Shown: positions 1 to 8,382 of the stretch, one piece after another
How positions within the stretch are numbered: the first letter of the stretch is position 1
Layout: each line of letters opens with the position of its first letter
Assembly: GCF_002174305.1 (NCBI RefSeq)
Contig: NZ_MIJB01000010.1
Coordinates: 94,609 to 158,608, forward strand
Source: Aeromicrobium sp. PE09-221
Lineage (GTDB): Bacteria; Actinomycetota; Actinomycetes; Propionibacteriales; Nocardioidaceae
DNA: 64,000 nt
Reading direction: 5' to 3'
The notes under the pieces: generated by a model
Told to the model about the DNA's origin: nothing
What the model saw: the letters and a program-made list of their open reading frames with translations, nothing else
Database searches by the model: none
Translations under genes and position numbers: made by a program

Positions 1-120
1 TCAACGTCGTGGGTAAGCACTAACCTCCCCGACCTCACCGACGTCGACGGAGATGGCAACTGCGGAGGTGTGTCTTTCTGGGCGGAATAGGTCAGCCACA
101 GGCGGATCGGGAGCATGTGG
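1..120. other. Left edge, no gene seen
   Basis: This short stretch lies downstream of the last gene of the conjugation operon. I see no convincing open frame with a ribosome-binding site, and no clear terminator hairpin followed by a T run. Confidence 0.4.
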
Positions 121-1434
121 TCAGACCGCTGGTGCGACGGGACCTTGCCCATCGCCGGAGCTGCGGGGACCGAGTGCTGCATCGAGTCGAGTTCGGCTCT
201 GTTGCGAATCGGTTGAGCGATCATCAGATCGCCTCGGGGCTCGAAGGTGTTCCCTAGCGAAAGCGTCGAGACCGGCCGCGGCGGTTGATCGGACGGGGAT
301 GTACTCCGCCGCCGGAACCTTGACGAGCGCAGCGGATCGGCTGTCCATCTCCGGCAGCGGGACGCGTTCGAAGAAGAGTCGTTTGCGTGTTCCTGCTTCG
401 ATGATTCGGCCGAGGCGGACGTCGATGTGCCTCGAGAGCGCCAAGAGCTTCTGCAGTTGCGGCTCGTTGTGCAGGTCGTCAACAGTCAACTGTTTGGTTC
501 GATTGGCGGCGAGGTACGCGTGGGGTACGGCGGGTGTGCCGTGGCCAACCTGCCCGTAAAGGTCTCTCGTCCAGCGCTGAAGGAGTTCGTACTTCTGCTC
601 GCGGTCCAGCCACGCCTCGCGGAGCGCGGTGTCCTCCGGCGCGAGGCCACCGATTGTCCTCGAGACGATCAACTGGGACGCTACGATGCGGCGCAGGTCG
701 CGGGCATCGGGGATCGAACTGAGAGAGACCAGCAGGTTGTGGTGTGCGTGGAGCACGCCGGCGAGGCCGGGAGGTGCCGGTTCCTCGATCAGTTCCAGCG
801 TCCGCCGCCATCCACGGAGGTCGACGCTGTGGTCGGTCCCGTGGGACTCGGCGAACGCGATGCAGCGTTCCGCGGCTTCCTCCACGCGGAGCGCATGGCC
901 TAGTTGTCGCCAGCCGGGGATGTTCGCGTAGCGCTGATCCAGGACGATCAAAGCCCGGGTGACCGTCGCCGCGTCTTTCAGGACGGTTCGGACTTGTTCG
1001 GCGCGCAGGGTACTGAAGCTGATGTCTGCGCCGAAGTCGTGCTCGCCGAGGCTTGCGGCCCGCGCGGCGGCTTGCCATGCGGCGAGCATCGGGTAACGCT
1101 GTGGGCTGTTCAGTTCCTCGATGGTGGGTCGACGCATTGACAGCCGCACCCACTCGTCCAGTCGCATCTGCAGTTCGGTCGCGGGTGACCTGTCGCGCCG
1201 GTCTGCCAGCGGGACGTGGGGGCTGGGGTCGACGGCGCGCACGGCTTCGAGTGCCCAGACGAGGACGGCGTGGCGGTAGCGTCCGAGTTGAAGACCGAGC
1301 AGGCGCCGCTCTGCTGGCGTGGTGGTGACCGGCAGGGTGGGGATTCCTGGTCCGCCGATCCGGTGTTGGATGCGGTGTTGGCGCAGCAGGATGGCGAGCT
1401 GTTCGCGGATGACGCGGGTGTTCTCGCCGTACAT
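121..1434 (-). CDS. Hypothetical protein, last gene of the conjugation operon
   Basis: I do not recognise this 437-residue protein. It is soluble in appearance, with no signal peptide or membrane segment, and is predicted mostly helical and rich in Arg, Leu and Glu. The N-terminal part (about residues 1-100) is basic, and the last 35 residues are low-complexity Ser/Asp/Gly and probably disordered. Its ATG overlaps the stop of the upstream 98-residue gene in a TGATG arrangement, so the two are almost certainly co-translated. Position at the far end of a transfer and maintenance operon suggests an accessory conjugation function, but nothing in the sequence shows an enzyme motif. Confidence 0.6.
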   Translation of the reverse strand: MYGENTRVIREQLAILLRQHRIQHRIGGPGIPTLPVTTTPAERRLLGLQLGRYRHAVLVWALEAVRAVDPSPHVPLADRRDRSPATELQMRLDEWVRLSMRRPTIEELNSPQRYPMLAAWQAAARAASLGEHDFGADISFSTLRAEQVRTVLKDAATVTRALIVLDQRYANIPGWRQLGHALRVEEAAERCIAFAESHGTDHSVDLRGWRRTLELIEEPAPPGLAGVLHAHHNLLVSLSSIPDARDLRRIVASQLIVSRTIGGLAPEDTALREAWLDREQKYELLQRWTRDLYGQVGHGTPAVPHAYLAANRTKQLTVDDLHNEPQLQKLLALSRHIDVRLGRIIEAGTRKRLFFERVPLPEMDSRSAALVKVPAAEYIPVRSTAAAGLDAFAREHLRAPRRSDDRSTDSQQSRTRLDAALGPRSSGDGQGPVAPAV

Positions 1435-1730
1435 CAGCCGTCGTCCCTCGCGCGGGCGGCGTCGAGCATGGACAGGACGAGCTCGAGTTCGAGGGCGTCG
1501 ACGCCAAAGCCGGCGAGTTGGTCGATCGCGGTCTCGGCGATGCAGAGGAGGACGTCGCGGGCGTCGTCTATCGCGGGGGTGATGCCTGGTGTGACGTCGT
1601 GGTGGGTCCAGTCGAGCTGCAGGAGGGCGCGCTCGTACTCCAGAGACGCGTCACGAGTATGGGCGCGGTCGGCCAGAGAGGCGATGGCTGACCGGGCCTC
1701 GGCGAGTGCGAGAGCGTGAGCCAAGAGCAT
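1434..1730 (-). CDS. Small hypothetical protein, conjugation operon
   Basis: This is an unrecognised 98-residue protein, helical and acidic, with Ala/Leu-rich repeats. I chose the ATG at 1730 because AAAGGAA precedes it at good spacing; the open frame reaches further upstream but without a ribosome-binding site. It overlaps the downstream 437-residue gene by TGATG, suggesting translational coupling and perhaps a physical partnership. No domain, cysteine cluster or membrane segment is visible. Confidence 0.6.
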   Translation of the reverse strand: MLLAHALALAEARSAIASLADRAHTRDASLEYERALLQLDWTHHDVTPGITPAIDDARDVLLCIAETAIDQLAGFGVDALELELVLSMLDAARARDDG

Positions 1731-1844
1731 GAGCAATTCCTTTCGGTCGCGGGTAGTGAGACCACCGTGTGTTCGTGAGACCCAGGTGGAGTCGGCTGCG
1801 TCCTGGATCTGTGGAGAACCCGACGCCGTTGGCACCGGGGATGG

Positions 1845-2399
1845 TCAGGTCCGGCCGCCGAGTTCCACGTGGCGGCGGGTTTCGACGTCGTCGAGGACGA
1901 ATTGGACGAAGTCGGCGTCGCGGTCCTCGACGACGGATTCGATCGCCGTGACGGTCGCCGGTTCGCCAGGCCAGACGGTCTGACGGGTGGGCCGGTCGCG
2001 GTCGAGCTTGGTGCCGCAGGTCGATACCCATTCGCGGAGTCGGTTGCGGGCGTCGGCGAAGTCGCGGTGCCAGGCGAGGGGTCCGGAGGGGGAGCCGTCC
2101 GGGTCGTAGGAGTTCAGCCAGTGCTGGTGCAGCGCTGACAGCTCCCAGACGAGCTCGTCGTGCCGATGCCAGAACGGCGGCACGACGGTCGGTGGGAGTC
2201 CGTAGGTGTGCCGGAGCCAGTTGACCCAGGCGTTGAGGTCGAGCCATTCGGCTTCGGCTTCGTCCGCAGTGAGCAGGTTCCAGTTCAGCGGCCTGACCAG
2301 TGCGTCGTCGAATGAGGTGGTGGTCTGGAACGGTGGGTCGTCGAACTCGCCGTCGGTGAACAGCGGCTCCTGGTCGACGTAGTCGTGTGCGGCGCTCAT
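1845..2399 (-). CDS. Hypothetical protein downstream of ssb
   Basis: This 184-residue soluble protein is unusually rich in Trp, Asp and Glu. The central part holds repeated aromatic residues, including a W-N-L-L segment near residue 35, a WLDLNAWVNWL stretch and a FWHRHDELVWEL stretch. The pattern resembles small acidic proteins that follow DNA-processing genes in actinobacterial mobile elements, but I cannot name a family. The start is either the ATG at 2399 or the GTG at 2408, which would overlap the ssb stop as GTGA. Either way it is tightly coupled to ssb, so a role alongside single-stranded DNA is reasonable but unproven. Confidence 0.65.
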   Translation of the reverse strand: MSAAHDYVDQEPLFTDGEFDDPPFQTTTSFDDALVRPLNWNLLTADEAEAEWLDLNAWVNWLRHTYGLPPTVVPPFWHRHDELVWELSALHQHWLNSYDPDGSPSGPLAWHRDFADARNRLREWVSTCGTKLDRDRPTRQTVWPGEPATVTAIESVVEDRDADFVQFVLDDVETRRHVELGGRT

Positions 2400-2404
2400 C
2401 GTCG

Positions 2405-2827
2405 TCACAGCCCCACGGCCGGTGCTGGGGAATCGGTGACGGCCATCTGGTCGGCGGGCGGGTCGGGCTGGTGGGTAGGGGAGCGGTCGACGCTGTAGCG
2501 GGTGCGGGCGCAGTCGTGTCCGATGCGACGGGCGACGAACTGCTCGACGGTGCGGTTGTCCTTGTCTCGCTCGTACTGGTGGACGTAGCCGGAGGCGACG
2601 AACTGGTCGCCCACCCGGAGCCGGGAGTAGGCGCGTTCGGCGGTCTTGTTGAACATCACCAGGTCGGCGAACGTGGGCTCGAGTTTGGTGAACGTTCCGT
2701 CGGTCTCCTTGCGGAACTGTTCGACGCCGACTCGCGCGTAGAACCGGGCTGCGCCGGTGCCGGTGAAGCTGAGTTCGGGTGCGGTCGCGATGAACCCGTG
2801 CAGGCTCACTTGGGTGGGAATCGTCAT
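2405..2827 (-). CDS. ssb: Single-stranded DNA-binding protein
   Basis: This 140-residue protein has the OB fold of the SSB family: an N-terminal strand around VSLHGFIATAPEL, then a FYARVGVEQ strand, a central DLVMFNKTAERAYSRLRVGDQF segment and a GYVHQYERDKDNRTVEQFVARRIGHD segment. It would coat transferred single strands during conjugation. The C-terminal tail is short and Pro/Ala-rich and does not end in the acidic DDDIPF-type tip used by chromosomal SSB to recruit partners, as is common for element-encoded SSBs. It lies in the minus-strand operon after the coupling-protein gene, separated from it by a small plus-strand gene. A GTGA or near overlap links it to the 184-residue downstream gene. 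Confidence 0.85.
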   Translation of the reverse strand: MTIPTQVSLHGFIATAPELSFTGTGAARFYARVGVEQFRKETDGTFTKLEPTFADLVMFNKTAERAYSRLRVGDQFVASGYVHQYERDKDNRTVEQFVARRIGHDCARTRYSVDRSPTHQPDPPADQMAVTDSPAPAVGL

Positions 2828-2926
2828 GGTGCACTCCTGGTCGCTGTCGGTCTCGACGGACAGGTGCGCCGTCGTCGCCTAGGCCACCAGTCGAACAGGT
2901 GTTCGAGTGCGGCGTAAGGTGTCGCC

Positions 2927-3229
2927 ATGGGTGCGAATCCGGGGCGGCGTGATGCGTGGCCGGCGTACCGGTCCGTGCGTTTCGTCCTGATCCGCCGGGA
3001 GCGGTGGCAGTTGCCGGCTCGGGGGTTGGTGACTGGCTGGCGCCGTACCCGACGGGGCGGCTGGGAGGCCAAGGTCGTGTATGTGGTCGACGACCCCGAG
3101 CGCGTGCAGACCACGTTGTCGTTGCACGTGGACTGGGTGCGAGCCGAGCGGCTGGTGCCGGTGTGGGCTGATCCGAACGCTGCACCTGCGCGAGCCGATC
3201 GCCAGGATGTCGCGACCCAGGACTATTGA
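2927..3229 (+). CDS. Hypothetical basic protein, opposite strand to the operon
   Basis: This 100-residue Arg/Trp-rich protein has no recognised domain. It begins at an ATG preceded by TAAGG and ends 6 bp before the stop of the convergent coupling-protein gene. It fills exactly the space between ssb and the coupling gene, and the roughly 100 bp to ssb would hold a divergent promoter. These points favour a real gene. The many Arg residues (for example RSVRFVLIRRERW) suggest nucleic-acid binding, but there is no motif to prove it. Confidence 0.5.
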   Translation: MGANPGRRDAWPAYRSVRFVLIRRERWQLPARGLVTGWRRTRRGGWEAKVVYVVDDPERVQTTLSLHVDWVRAERLVPVWADPNAAPARADRQDVATQDY

Positions 3230-3235
3230 CGAGGG

Positions 3236-4999
3236 TCAGCGGCGACGCAGGGTGGCTTCGATGTTGGCGCGCTGTTCGGTGAGACGTGCGGCGTCGGCCC
3301 GTCGGGTCCAGCCGCGCAGCTCGGTGACCAGGGGTGGTGCGCTGCGCAGGAGCACGAGTGCGGTGCCGAACGGCAGGGTGCGGATCGTCTCTGGTGGCAG
3401 GACCGGGACGCGGCGGGTGGATCGTTGCAGGGACCGTGAGCCGTAGTCGCCGACTGAGACGGTGTCGGTGTTCTCGTCCCGTTCGCCGATCAGTGAGGAC
3501 AGGTCTCGGAGGTCGGCGGCCGAGGAGCTTCCGCCGAGGATGACTTTGACGATGGACGCGTCCCAGATCGACCCGGCGGCGTGGGCACCCCACTTGTCTC
3601 TGGCTTGGGACAGCGACTGCAGCACGGGGATGGTGGTGATGCCGGTGCCGCCGCCTTCGGCCATGAGCACCGGCAGTGATGGCAGCGGGGACAGGTTTCC
3701 GATCTCGTCCAGGGCGAGCAGCAGTGGCGGGTCGAGCCTGGCGCCGGGGGATGCGGCGGCCAGATGGCGGGCGGTCTCGACGAGGTCTTCGATGAACGCC
3801 GCCACCAGTGACCAGGAGGCGCCGGCTCCGGCGCCGGTGGCGAGCAGGTACAGGGTGCCGTTGCTGGTCAGGAACTCTGCCGGGTCGAAGTGCTCGCCGG
3901 GACTCGGTGTGACGGCGTCGAGCACGCGCGGGTCGGCCAGGCACGACAACGCCAGCGAGACCCCCATCCAGATCGAGTCACGGGTGCGCGGGTCGGCGTG
4001 GATCATCGACTCCAGCGAGTCCGCCCACCCCGCGGCGGCTGCGGGGTGACTGGCCAAGATGGCGACGGCATCGGACGCGGCCGGCGGCGACAGTGTCCAA
4101 CTGAAGAGCTCGCGTGCGGTGCGGCCATCCAGCGCGGCGGCGTGCAGCAACGCCTGCAGCGCGGTGCGTGTCTTGCCTTCCCAGAACCCGCCGGACTCCA
4201 CACCGCCGGTCGACAGACCGGTGGCTGACGCGAGGCCGGCGGCGCGGATCATCGCGGTGAGCGGGTCCTCACACCCCCGGACCGGCGACCAGCGCAACCC
4301 AGCCGGCAGACCCGCGGCGAGCCCCTGCGGGTCGAACACCGCGACCGGGCCGCGGGCTTCGCGGGCGCGGAGTGTGGCGGCGATGTTGTCCGGTCGTGTC
4401 GCCGTGGTGATCACCGCGCCGGGGGCGTCGAGGATGGCGTTGATCACCACGTGCAGGCCCTTGCCGGAGCGTGGTGGACCGAGCAGCAGGATCGAGTCCT
4501 CCACCGACGCCCACACGTCCTGCCCGTGCGCGCGGCCCAGCAGATACCCGACGTCGGCCGCCTTCGGCTTGTGCACCGAGGGGCGTAGGGTGCGGGCGCG
4601 GACCAGGAGGGCTCGGCGCGATGCAGTGGCCTTGACGTCGGCGCGGGTCGCGACGCCGGCGAACCTGCGGGGGTCGTGCCGGGTCCGGTGCCGCCACGCA
4701 TTGATCCGGCGCCACACCACCAGCGCGCAGGCGACTACAGCGGCGACCATTGCGGCCGTCACCGACCAGAACGCCCAAGGCGAGAGTTCGCCGGAGCCGA
4801 GCGCGGCGCCTGGATTGCGGGGGTCAGCGAGCACTCCGACCGCCCCGGACCACCCGACGGCGGGCGTGTCCGCCCCGGTCAACCAGGCCGTCACGCCCCC
4901 GGCGAGACGCAGCACCGCAGCGACCACGCCAAGGACCGCGACGGCGACCAGCGCGAGGTTCACCAAGCCGTCGTCGACCGACCTGCCCCGCTGGTTCAC
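3236..4999 (-). CDS. Type IV secretion coupling ATPase (TraG/VirD4 family)
   Basis: The 587-residue product is the coupling protein that docks the relaxase-DNA complex at the conjugation channel and drives DNA export. Two N-terminal membrane segments lie at about residues 11-38 and 76-97. A cytosolic motor domain follows, with Walker A GPPRSGKG at 174-181 and Walker B LLLALDEIGN at about 425. The QSLSQARDKWG segment that follows is typical of the family. The gene starts with ATG inside an ATGA overlap with the stop of the upstream 169-residue gene, so it is translationally coupled. The protein carries the usual hydrophobic anchor and belongs with the VirB4 gene 1.5 kb upstream. Confidence 0.9.
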   Translation of the reverse strand: MNQRGRSVDDGLVNLALVAVAVLGVVAAVLRLAGGVTAWLTGADTPAVGWSGAVGVLADPRNPGAALGSGELSPWAFWSVTAAMVAAVVACALVVWRRINAWRHRTRHDPRRFAGVATRADVKATASRRALLVRARTLRPSVHKPKAADVGYLLGRAHGQDVWASVEDSILLLGPPRSGKGLHVVINAILDAPGAVITTATRPDNIAATLRAREARGPVAVFDPQGLAAGLPAGLRWSPVRGCEDPLTAMIRAAGLASATGLSTGGVESGGFWEGKTRTALQALLHAAALDGRTARELFSWTLSPPAASDAVAILASHPAAAAGWADSLESMIHADPRTRDSIWMGVSLALSCLADPRVLDAVTPSPGEHFDPAEFLTSNGTLYLLATGAGAGASWSLVAAFIEDLVETARHLAAASPGARLDPPLLLALDEIGNLSPLPSLPVLMAEGGGTGITTIPVLQSLSQARDKWGAHAAGSIWDASIVKVILGGSSSAADLRDLSSLIGERDENTDTVSVGDYGSRSLQRSTRRVPVLPPETIRTLPFGTALVLLRSAPPLVTELRGWTRRADAARLTEQRANIEATLRRR

Positions 5000-5505
5000 G
5001 CCGCACCCTCGACCGGCGGTGAGACCGCTGGAGCCGGCACGATCAGCAGCTTGCTGCCGTGCGTCGCGAGCAGCGACGGTGGCAGGTGGACCGTGACGGT
5101 CCCGTCCGCGTCGGCGGTCTGGTGCGCGACGATGACCACGACTGCCACCGGCGCGTGGGGCGTGAAGCCGGTCGCGGTCAACGTGTCGACCGCAGTCGGG
5201 GGTTCGGGCGCCGGGTCCTCGATCGGAGGTTGGTCGTCTGGGGTGACGATGTCGGTGAAAACTGCGCCGTCGGTCTCGCGGACTTCGACGCGTACGGGAC
5301 TGGCCAGGTCGGCCGCGATGCTCGTGATGATCGGTTGAAGGTCGGACCGTTCCCAGGTCTTGTCCGTCGCGTAGGGCTCGGCGTCCAGGCGGACGTCGAG
5401 GTGCCCTGCCTCGTCGACGGAGACGGTGACCTGCGGCAGCACAGGTGGCACCTGCAGCGACGGCCGTTCTACACGTCGGTACGACAATGCAGCGTTGATG
5501 CTCAT
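4996..5505 (-). CDS. Hypothetical protein between ArdC-like and coupling-protein genes
   Basis: This 169-residue protein has no recognised family. The N-terminal half is predicted beta-rich (VTVSVDEAGHLDVRLDAEP). A Pro/Glu/Asp linker follows at about residues 90-110. The C-terminal part has alternating hydrophobic residues (VAVVVIVAHQ) and ends in an Ala/Pro tail. GGAGG lies at good spacing before the ATG. The gene is bound on both sides by ATGA overlaps, with the ArdC-like gene upstream and the coupling gene downstream, so it is an integral member of the transfer operon. A chaperone or regulatory role is possible but only a guess from position. Confidence 0.7.
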   Translation of the reverse strand: MSINAALSYRRVERPSLQVPPVLPQVTVSVDEAGHLDVRLDAEPYATDKTWERSDLQPIITSIAADLASPVRVEVRETDGAVFTDIVTPDDQPPIEDPAPEPPTAVDTLTATGFTPHAPVAVVVIVAHQTADADGTVTVHLPPSLLATHGSKLLIVPAPAVSPPVEGAA

Positions 5506-6557
5506 GGCGTCGTCACCTCCGCGACCCGGTTCGAGGCGGCCGGTGCGGTGAACTCGGGCTGCGGTGTCGAGAGGGGCTTGTGGTCGAGTCCGGGTGGGTT
5601 GCCGTCCCCGAGCTGCGTGGTTGGGAGCGCGTCGAGGATCGTGATTGCTGCGGCGCGGACGCGTTCGGCGGTGGATCGGACCACTTCGTCGGGCGTCTTG
5701 TCCGTGACCGTGGAGGCCCATGAGCTGACGTAGGGGACGGTGTACGTGCTGGTGTCCAGGCCGTGCGCGGCGGCGACCATCAGCGCGACCGATTCGGCTT
5801 CGACTTCCGCGACACCCCGATGCAACATCACGTCCGCGTTGTCGCGGCGGTGGAGCATCACGTGGCCGAGCTCGTGCGCCAGCGTCTTGACCTGTGCCGC
5901 GTCGTCCATGTCCATCCGGACCGAGACCTCGCGGGTGGTGTAGTCGGTCAGTCCGTTGGCGCCACCGATCGCGGTGGCGGTCGACACGAGGCGCAGCTCG
6001 AACTGGTGGGCGGTGATGAGGTCGGCCAGGCCGTCCCAGAGTCCTTCCGGCGCGACTCCCCGGAGCAGGGTCGCGCGAGGTTGTTCCGGCAGTGGTTCCC
6101 CGTTGGTCTGGGACACGTCCCACACGTACGTCGGTCGGAGTCCGACCAGCCGGGACCGGACGGCCTCGCCGGGAGCTGGGCGTTCGCCGCGGGCGAGACG
6201 TCGCCATGAGGTGGAGTCGCTGGGGGAGGGCGATGCGAACCGGGCCGTCACCGGGGCGAGGATCCCGTAGCCGCGTTGTCCCTTGTCGACGTGGCGGCCC
6301 AAGGTGAGCCACTGGCGGAAACCTGCCACGTATGTCGGGATCGGTTCCGGTACTCGCCCCTCATCGAAGGCGGTCTGGTGTTGGGCGTAGATCAGCATGG
6401 TGTTGTTGAACGACCGGGCCCGGAACCGAGCGGCGAACTCCATCGCCCGTTTCCAGTCGTTACTGGTGACCAGGGAGGCCACCGCGTCGGTCAGGCCCCG
6501 CTGGAGCGCCTCGAGCTTCGCGTCGCGCGCTTCCTGATCCCGTGCCGGCTTGCTCAT
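5502..6557 (-). CDS. ArdC-like antirestriction protein with zinc-peptidase domain
   Basis: This 351-residue protein has the two-part layout of ArdC proteins. The N-terminal single-stranded DNA-binding domain covers about residues 1-120 (note FRARSFNNTMLIYAQ and the GYGILAPV segment). A C-terminal metallopeptidase-like domain carries the zinc motif LAHELGHVMLH near residue 230, with a downstream EVEAESVAL glutamate. ArdC proteins protect incoming plasmid DNA from host restriction and can coat the transferred strand. The gene sits between VirB4 and the coupling protein and is joined to both neighbours by ATGA overlaps, so it is expressed with the transfer machinery. The family assignment is firm, but the target of the peptidase domain is unknown. 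Confidence 0.8.
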   Translation of the reverse strand: MSKPARDQEARDAKLEALQRGLTDAVASLVTSNDWKRAMEFAARFRARSFNNTMLIYAQHQTAFDEGRVPEPIPTYVAGFRQWLTLGRHVDKGQRGYGILAPVTARFASPSPSDSTSWRRLARGERPAPGEAVRSRLVGLRPTYVWDVSQTNGEPLPEQPRATLLRGVAPEGLWDGLADLITAHQFELRLVSTATAIGGANGLTDYTTREVSVRMDMDDAAQVKTLAHELGHVMLHRRDNADVMLHRGVAEVEAESVALMVAAAHGLDTSTYTVPYVSSWASTVTDKTPDEVVRSTAERVRAAAITILDALPTTQLGDGNPPGLDHKPLSTPQPEFTAPAASNRVAEVTTP

Positions 6558-8092
6558 CGGTCACCATCGCCTTTGGTCGTTGCCTCGCTGTTCAGGTGTC
6601 TGGGCGATGACGCGTTCATCCGACCGGCGGTGTCGAAGAGCGCCAGCTCGGCCGGATGGAGTTGGTGTTGGACGACGAACGAGCGGTCCTTGATCCGCCA
6701 CAAGGCCTGCCCCGTCCCGAGCGTCGGAAGGAGTGCTTGCTCGGTTCCGGTGAGCCCGAGAGCAGCGGCGGTGGACCCAAGTTGATCTGACTCCTGCCGG
6801 TACACGATTCGGGTTTCGGCGTTCGCCAACAGGCTGGAGGCGAGGGCACGCATGGCCGAGCCGTGGTCGCCGACGTTGTCCAGGTCCGAGAGCTTGTGGA
6901 AGATCAGCATGTTGGCGATCCCGTAGTGGCGGGCCAGTCGCCAGTGGGCGTCCATCCGCTTCAGGAGTGCCGGGTGGGCCATCAGGCGCCACGCCTCGTC
7001 GTAGATCACCCAGCGCTGGCCACCGTTCGGGTCGAGCAGGGCCGACTCCATCCATGCCGACGCGCATGTCATCAGCACCGAGATCAGCGTGGAGTTCTCG
7101 GTGACCCGGGACAAGTCGAGCGAGACCATCGGCAGCGTCGGGTCGAAGCGCACGGTCGACGGTCCGTCGAACAGTCCCGCCAGGTCGCCGGCCACCAGCC
7201 TGCGCAGGGCGTGACCAGCCAGGCGGCCATCCTCCGCGAGGCGACCGCCGGGGTCGGCATGAGTCGCGGGTGACAGCAGCCGGTCGACGACCATCGGCAG
7301 CACCGGCACGTCCGATGACGCGACGGTGTCGTCCAGAGCCACGTCGATCGCCGTGTGCTCCAAAGGAGTGAGCCGGCGCTCCAGGACCGTCTCGGCCAGA
7401 GCGCCGAGGAGATCACGGCGACGCGCGGCGAGCTGCGCGGCCCACTGGACGTCGTCGACGCCCGTCGGACGGTGACCAGGATCGAGAGGGTTGAGGCGGT
7501 TGACCATCCCGTGACCGAGCGCGATCGCCCTGCCGCCGACGGCTTCGGCGACGGCTGTGTGCTCGCCCTTGGGGTCGCCGGGGACGTAGACGCGACGGCC
7601 GAACGGGATCGAGCGCGTGTACAGACTCTTGGCCAGCGACGACTTCCCGGCACCGACGATGCCGGCCATGACGACGTTGGGTGCGGTGATCAGGCCGCGG
7701 GCGTAGAGCACCCACGGGTCGTAGACGAACGAGCTCGCGCTGTAGAGGTCCTGGCCGATGAAGACGCCGTCGCTGCCGGTGCCGCCTTCGGCGAGGAAGG
7801 GATAGGCGCCGGCCAGGGTCGCCGAGGTGTCCTGGTGACGCGGTACCCGAAGGCGACCTGGTGTCCGCAGGGCCTCGGCCCTCGCCTCACCGGACCGCGG
7901 CAGGATCTCGGTGTCGCGCCGCTCTTGCCGCAGTGCTTGGTACTCGGAACGATTTGCGGCCTTTTGGTCAGCACGGGCCGTTGTGACCCGCTTGGTGGCG
8001 GCCACCTTTCGCGCTCGACGGATCCGGCGGCGTTCGCGTCGTGGAGTGACCAGGACGGCGCTGTGCACGCGGCCGGTGGCGCGGCGGCTCAT
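6554..8092 (-). CDS. VirB4-type conjugation ATPase
   Basis: This is a 512-residue ATPase of the VirB4/TraE class that powers assembly and substrate transfer in the type IV channel. Walker A GIVGAGKS is at residues 144-151 and Walker B WVIYDEAWRLM at about 370; an arginine-rich N-terminus (residues 18-40) precedes the motor. The protein is shorter than classical VirB4 (about 800 residues) because the N-terminal domain is reduced, as is usual in actinobacterial systems where a separate SCO6880-like protein covers that part. I chose the ATG at 8092, which overlaps the stop of the 80-residue gene as ATGA. A longer reading would begin 18 bases upstream. Confidence 0.88.
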   Translation of the reverse strand: MSRRATGRVHSAVLVTPRRERRRIRRARKVAATKRVTTARADQKAANRSEYQALRQERRDTEILPRSGEARAEALRTPGRLRVPRHQDTSATLAGAYPFLAEGGTGSDGVFIGQDLYSASSFVYDPWVLYARGLITAPNVVMAGIVGAGKSSLAKSLYTRSIPFGRRVYVPGDPKGEHTAVAEAVGGRAIALGHGMVNRLNPLDPGHRPTGVDDVQWAAQLAARRRDLLGALAETVLERRLTPLEHTAIDVALDDTVASSDVPVLPMVVDRLLSPATHADPGGRLAEDGRLAGHALRRLVAGDLAGLFDGPSTVRFDPTLPMVSLDLSRVTENSTLISVLMTCASAWMESALLDPNGGQRWVIYDEAWRLMAHPALLKRMDAHWRLARHYGIANMLIFHKLSDLDNVGDHGSAMRALASSLLANAETRIVYRQESDQLGSTAAALGLTGTEQALLPTLGTGQALWRIKDRSFVVQHQLHPAELALFDTAGRMNASSPRHLNSEATTKGDGDR

Positions 8093-8331
8093 CGCCTGAC
8101 CCCGGTCCAACTCGCGGGAGCGCTGGTGCGCGCACTGCGGCGACTCGACGCGTTCTGCTGGTGATGGGATGCGGTGATCTGGTGCAGGGACTCGCTCAGC
8201 GGTTCGGTGGCGGCAGTGAGCGATGCGACCGTCGTGTCGGCTTGCTCGATACCGTCGAGCTGTGCGGTTTCTTTGGTGAGTGCCTGCAGTGCCTGTCGTG
8301 TTGCATCGTCGTCAGCCGTGGCATCGTTCAT
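8089..8331 (-). CDS. Small hypothetical protein before VirB4
   Basis: This 80-residue polar protein has an acidic N-terminal half (MNDATADDDATRQALQAL) and a predicted helix over the first 55 residues. The C-terminus is basic, rich in Ser and Arg. An excellent AGGAGG lies 8 bases before the ATG, and the end overlaps the VirB4 start as ATGA. No family is recognised. Position between the SCO6880-like gene and VirB4 suggests an assembly factor or linker for that ATPase. Confidence 0.65.
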   Translation of the reverse strand: MNDATADDDATRQALQALTKETAQLDGIEQADTTVASLTAATEPLSESLHQITASHHQQNASSRRSARTSAPASWTGVRR

Positions 8332-8382
8332 GCCGGTTGCCTCCTGAGACCTGATCGATAAGTGGGTGGGGGACTGTCGTTG

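Noticed and set aside
1845..3944. Long minus-strand open frame of about 700 codons
   Set aside because: Only the last 184 codons have coding character; the rest is antisense or out-of-frame reading of ssb and the coupling gene in high-G+C DNA.
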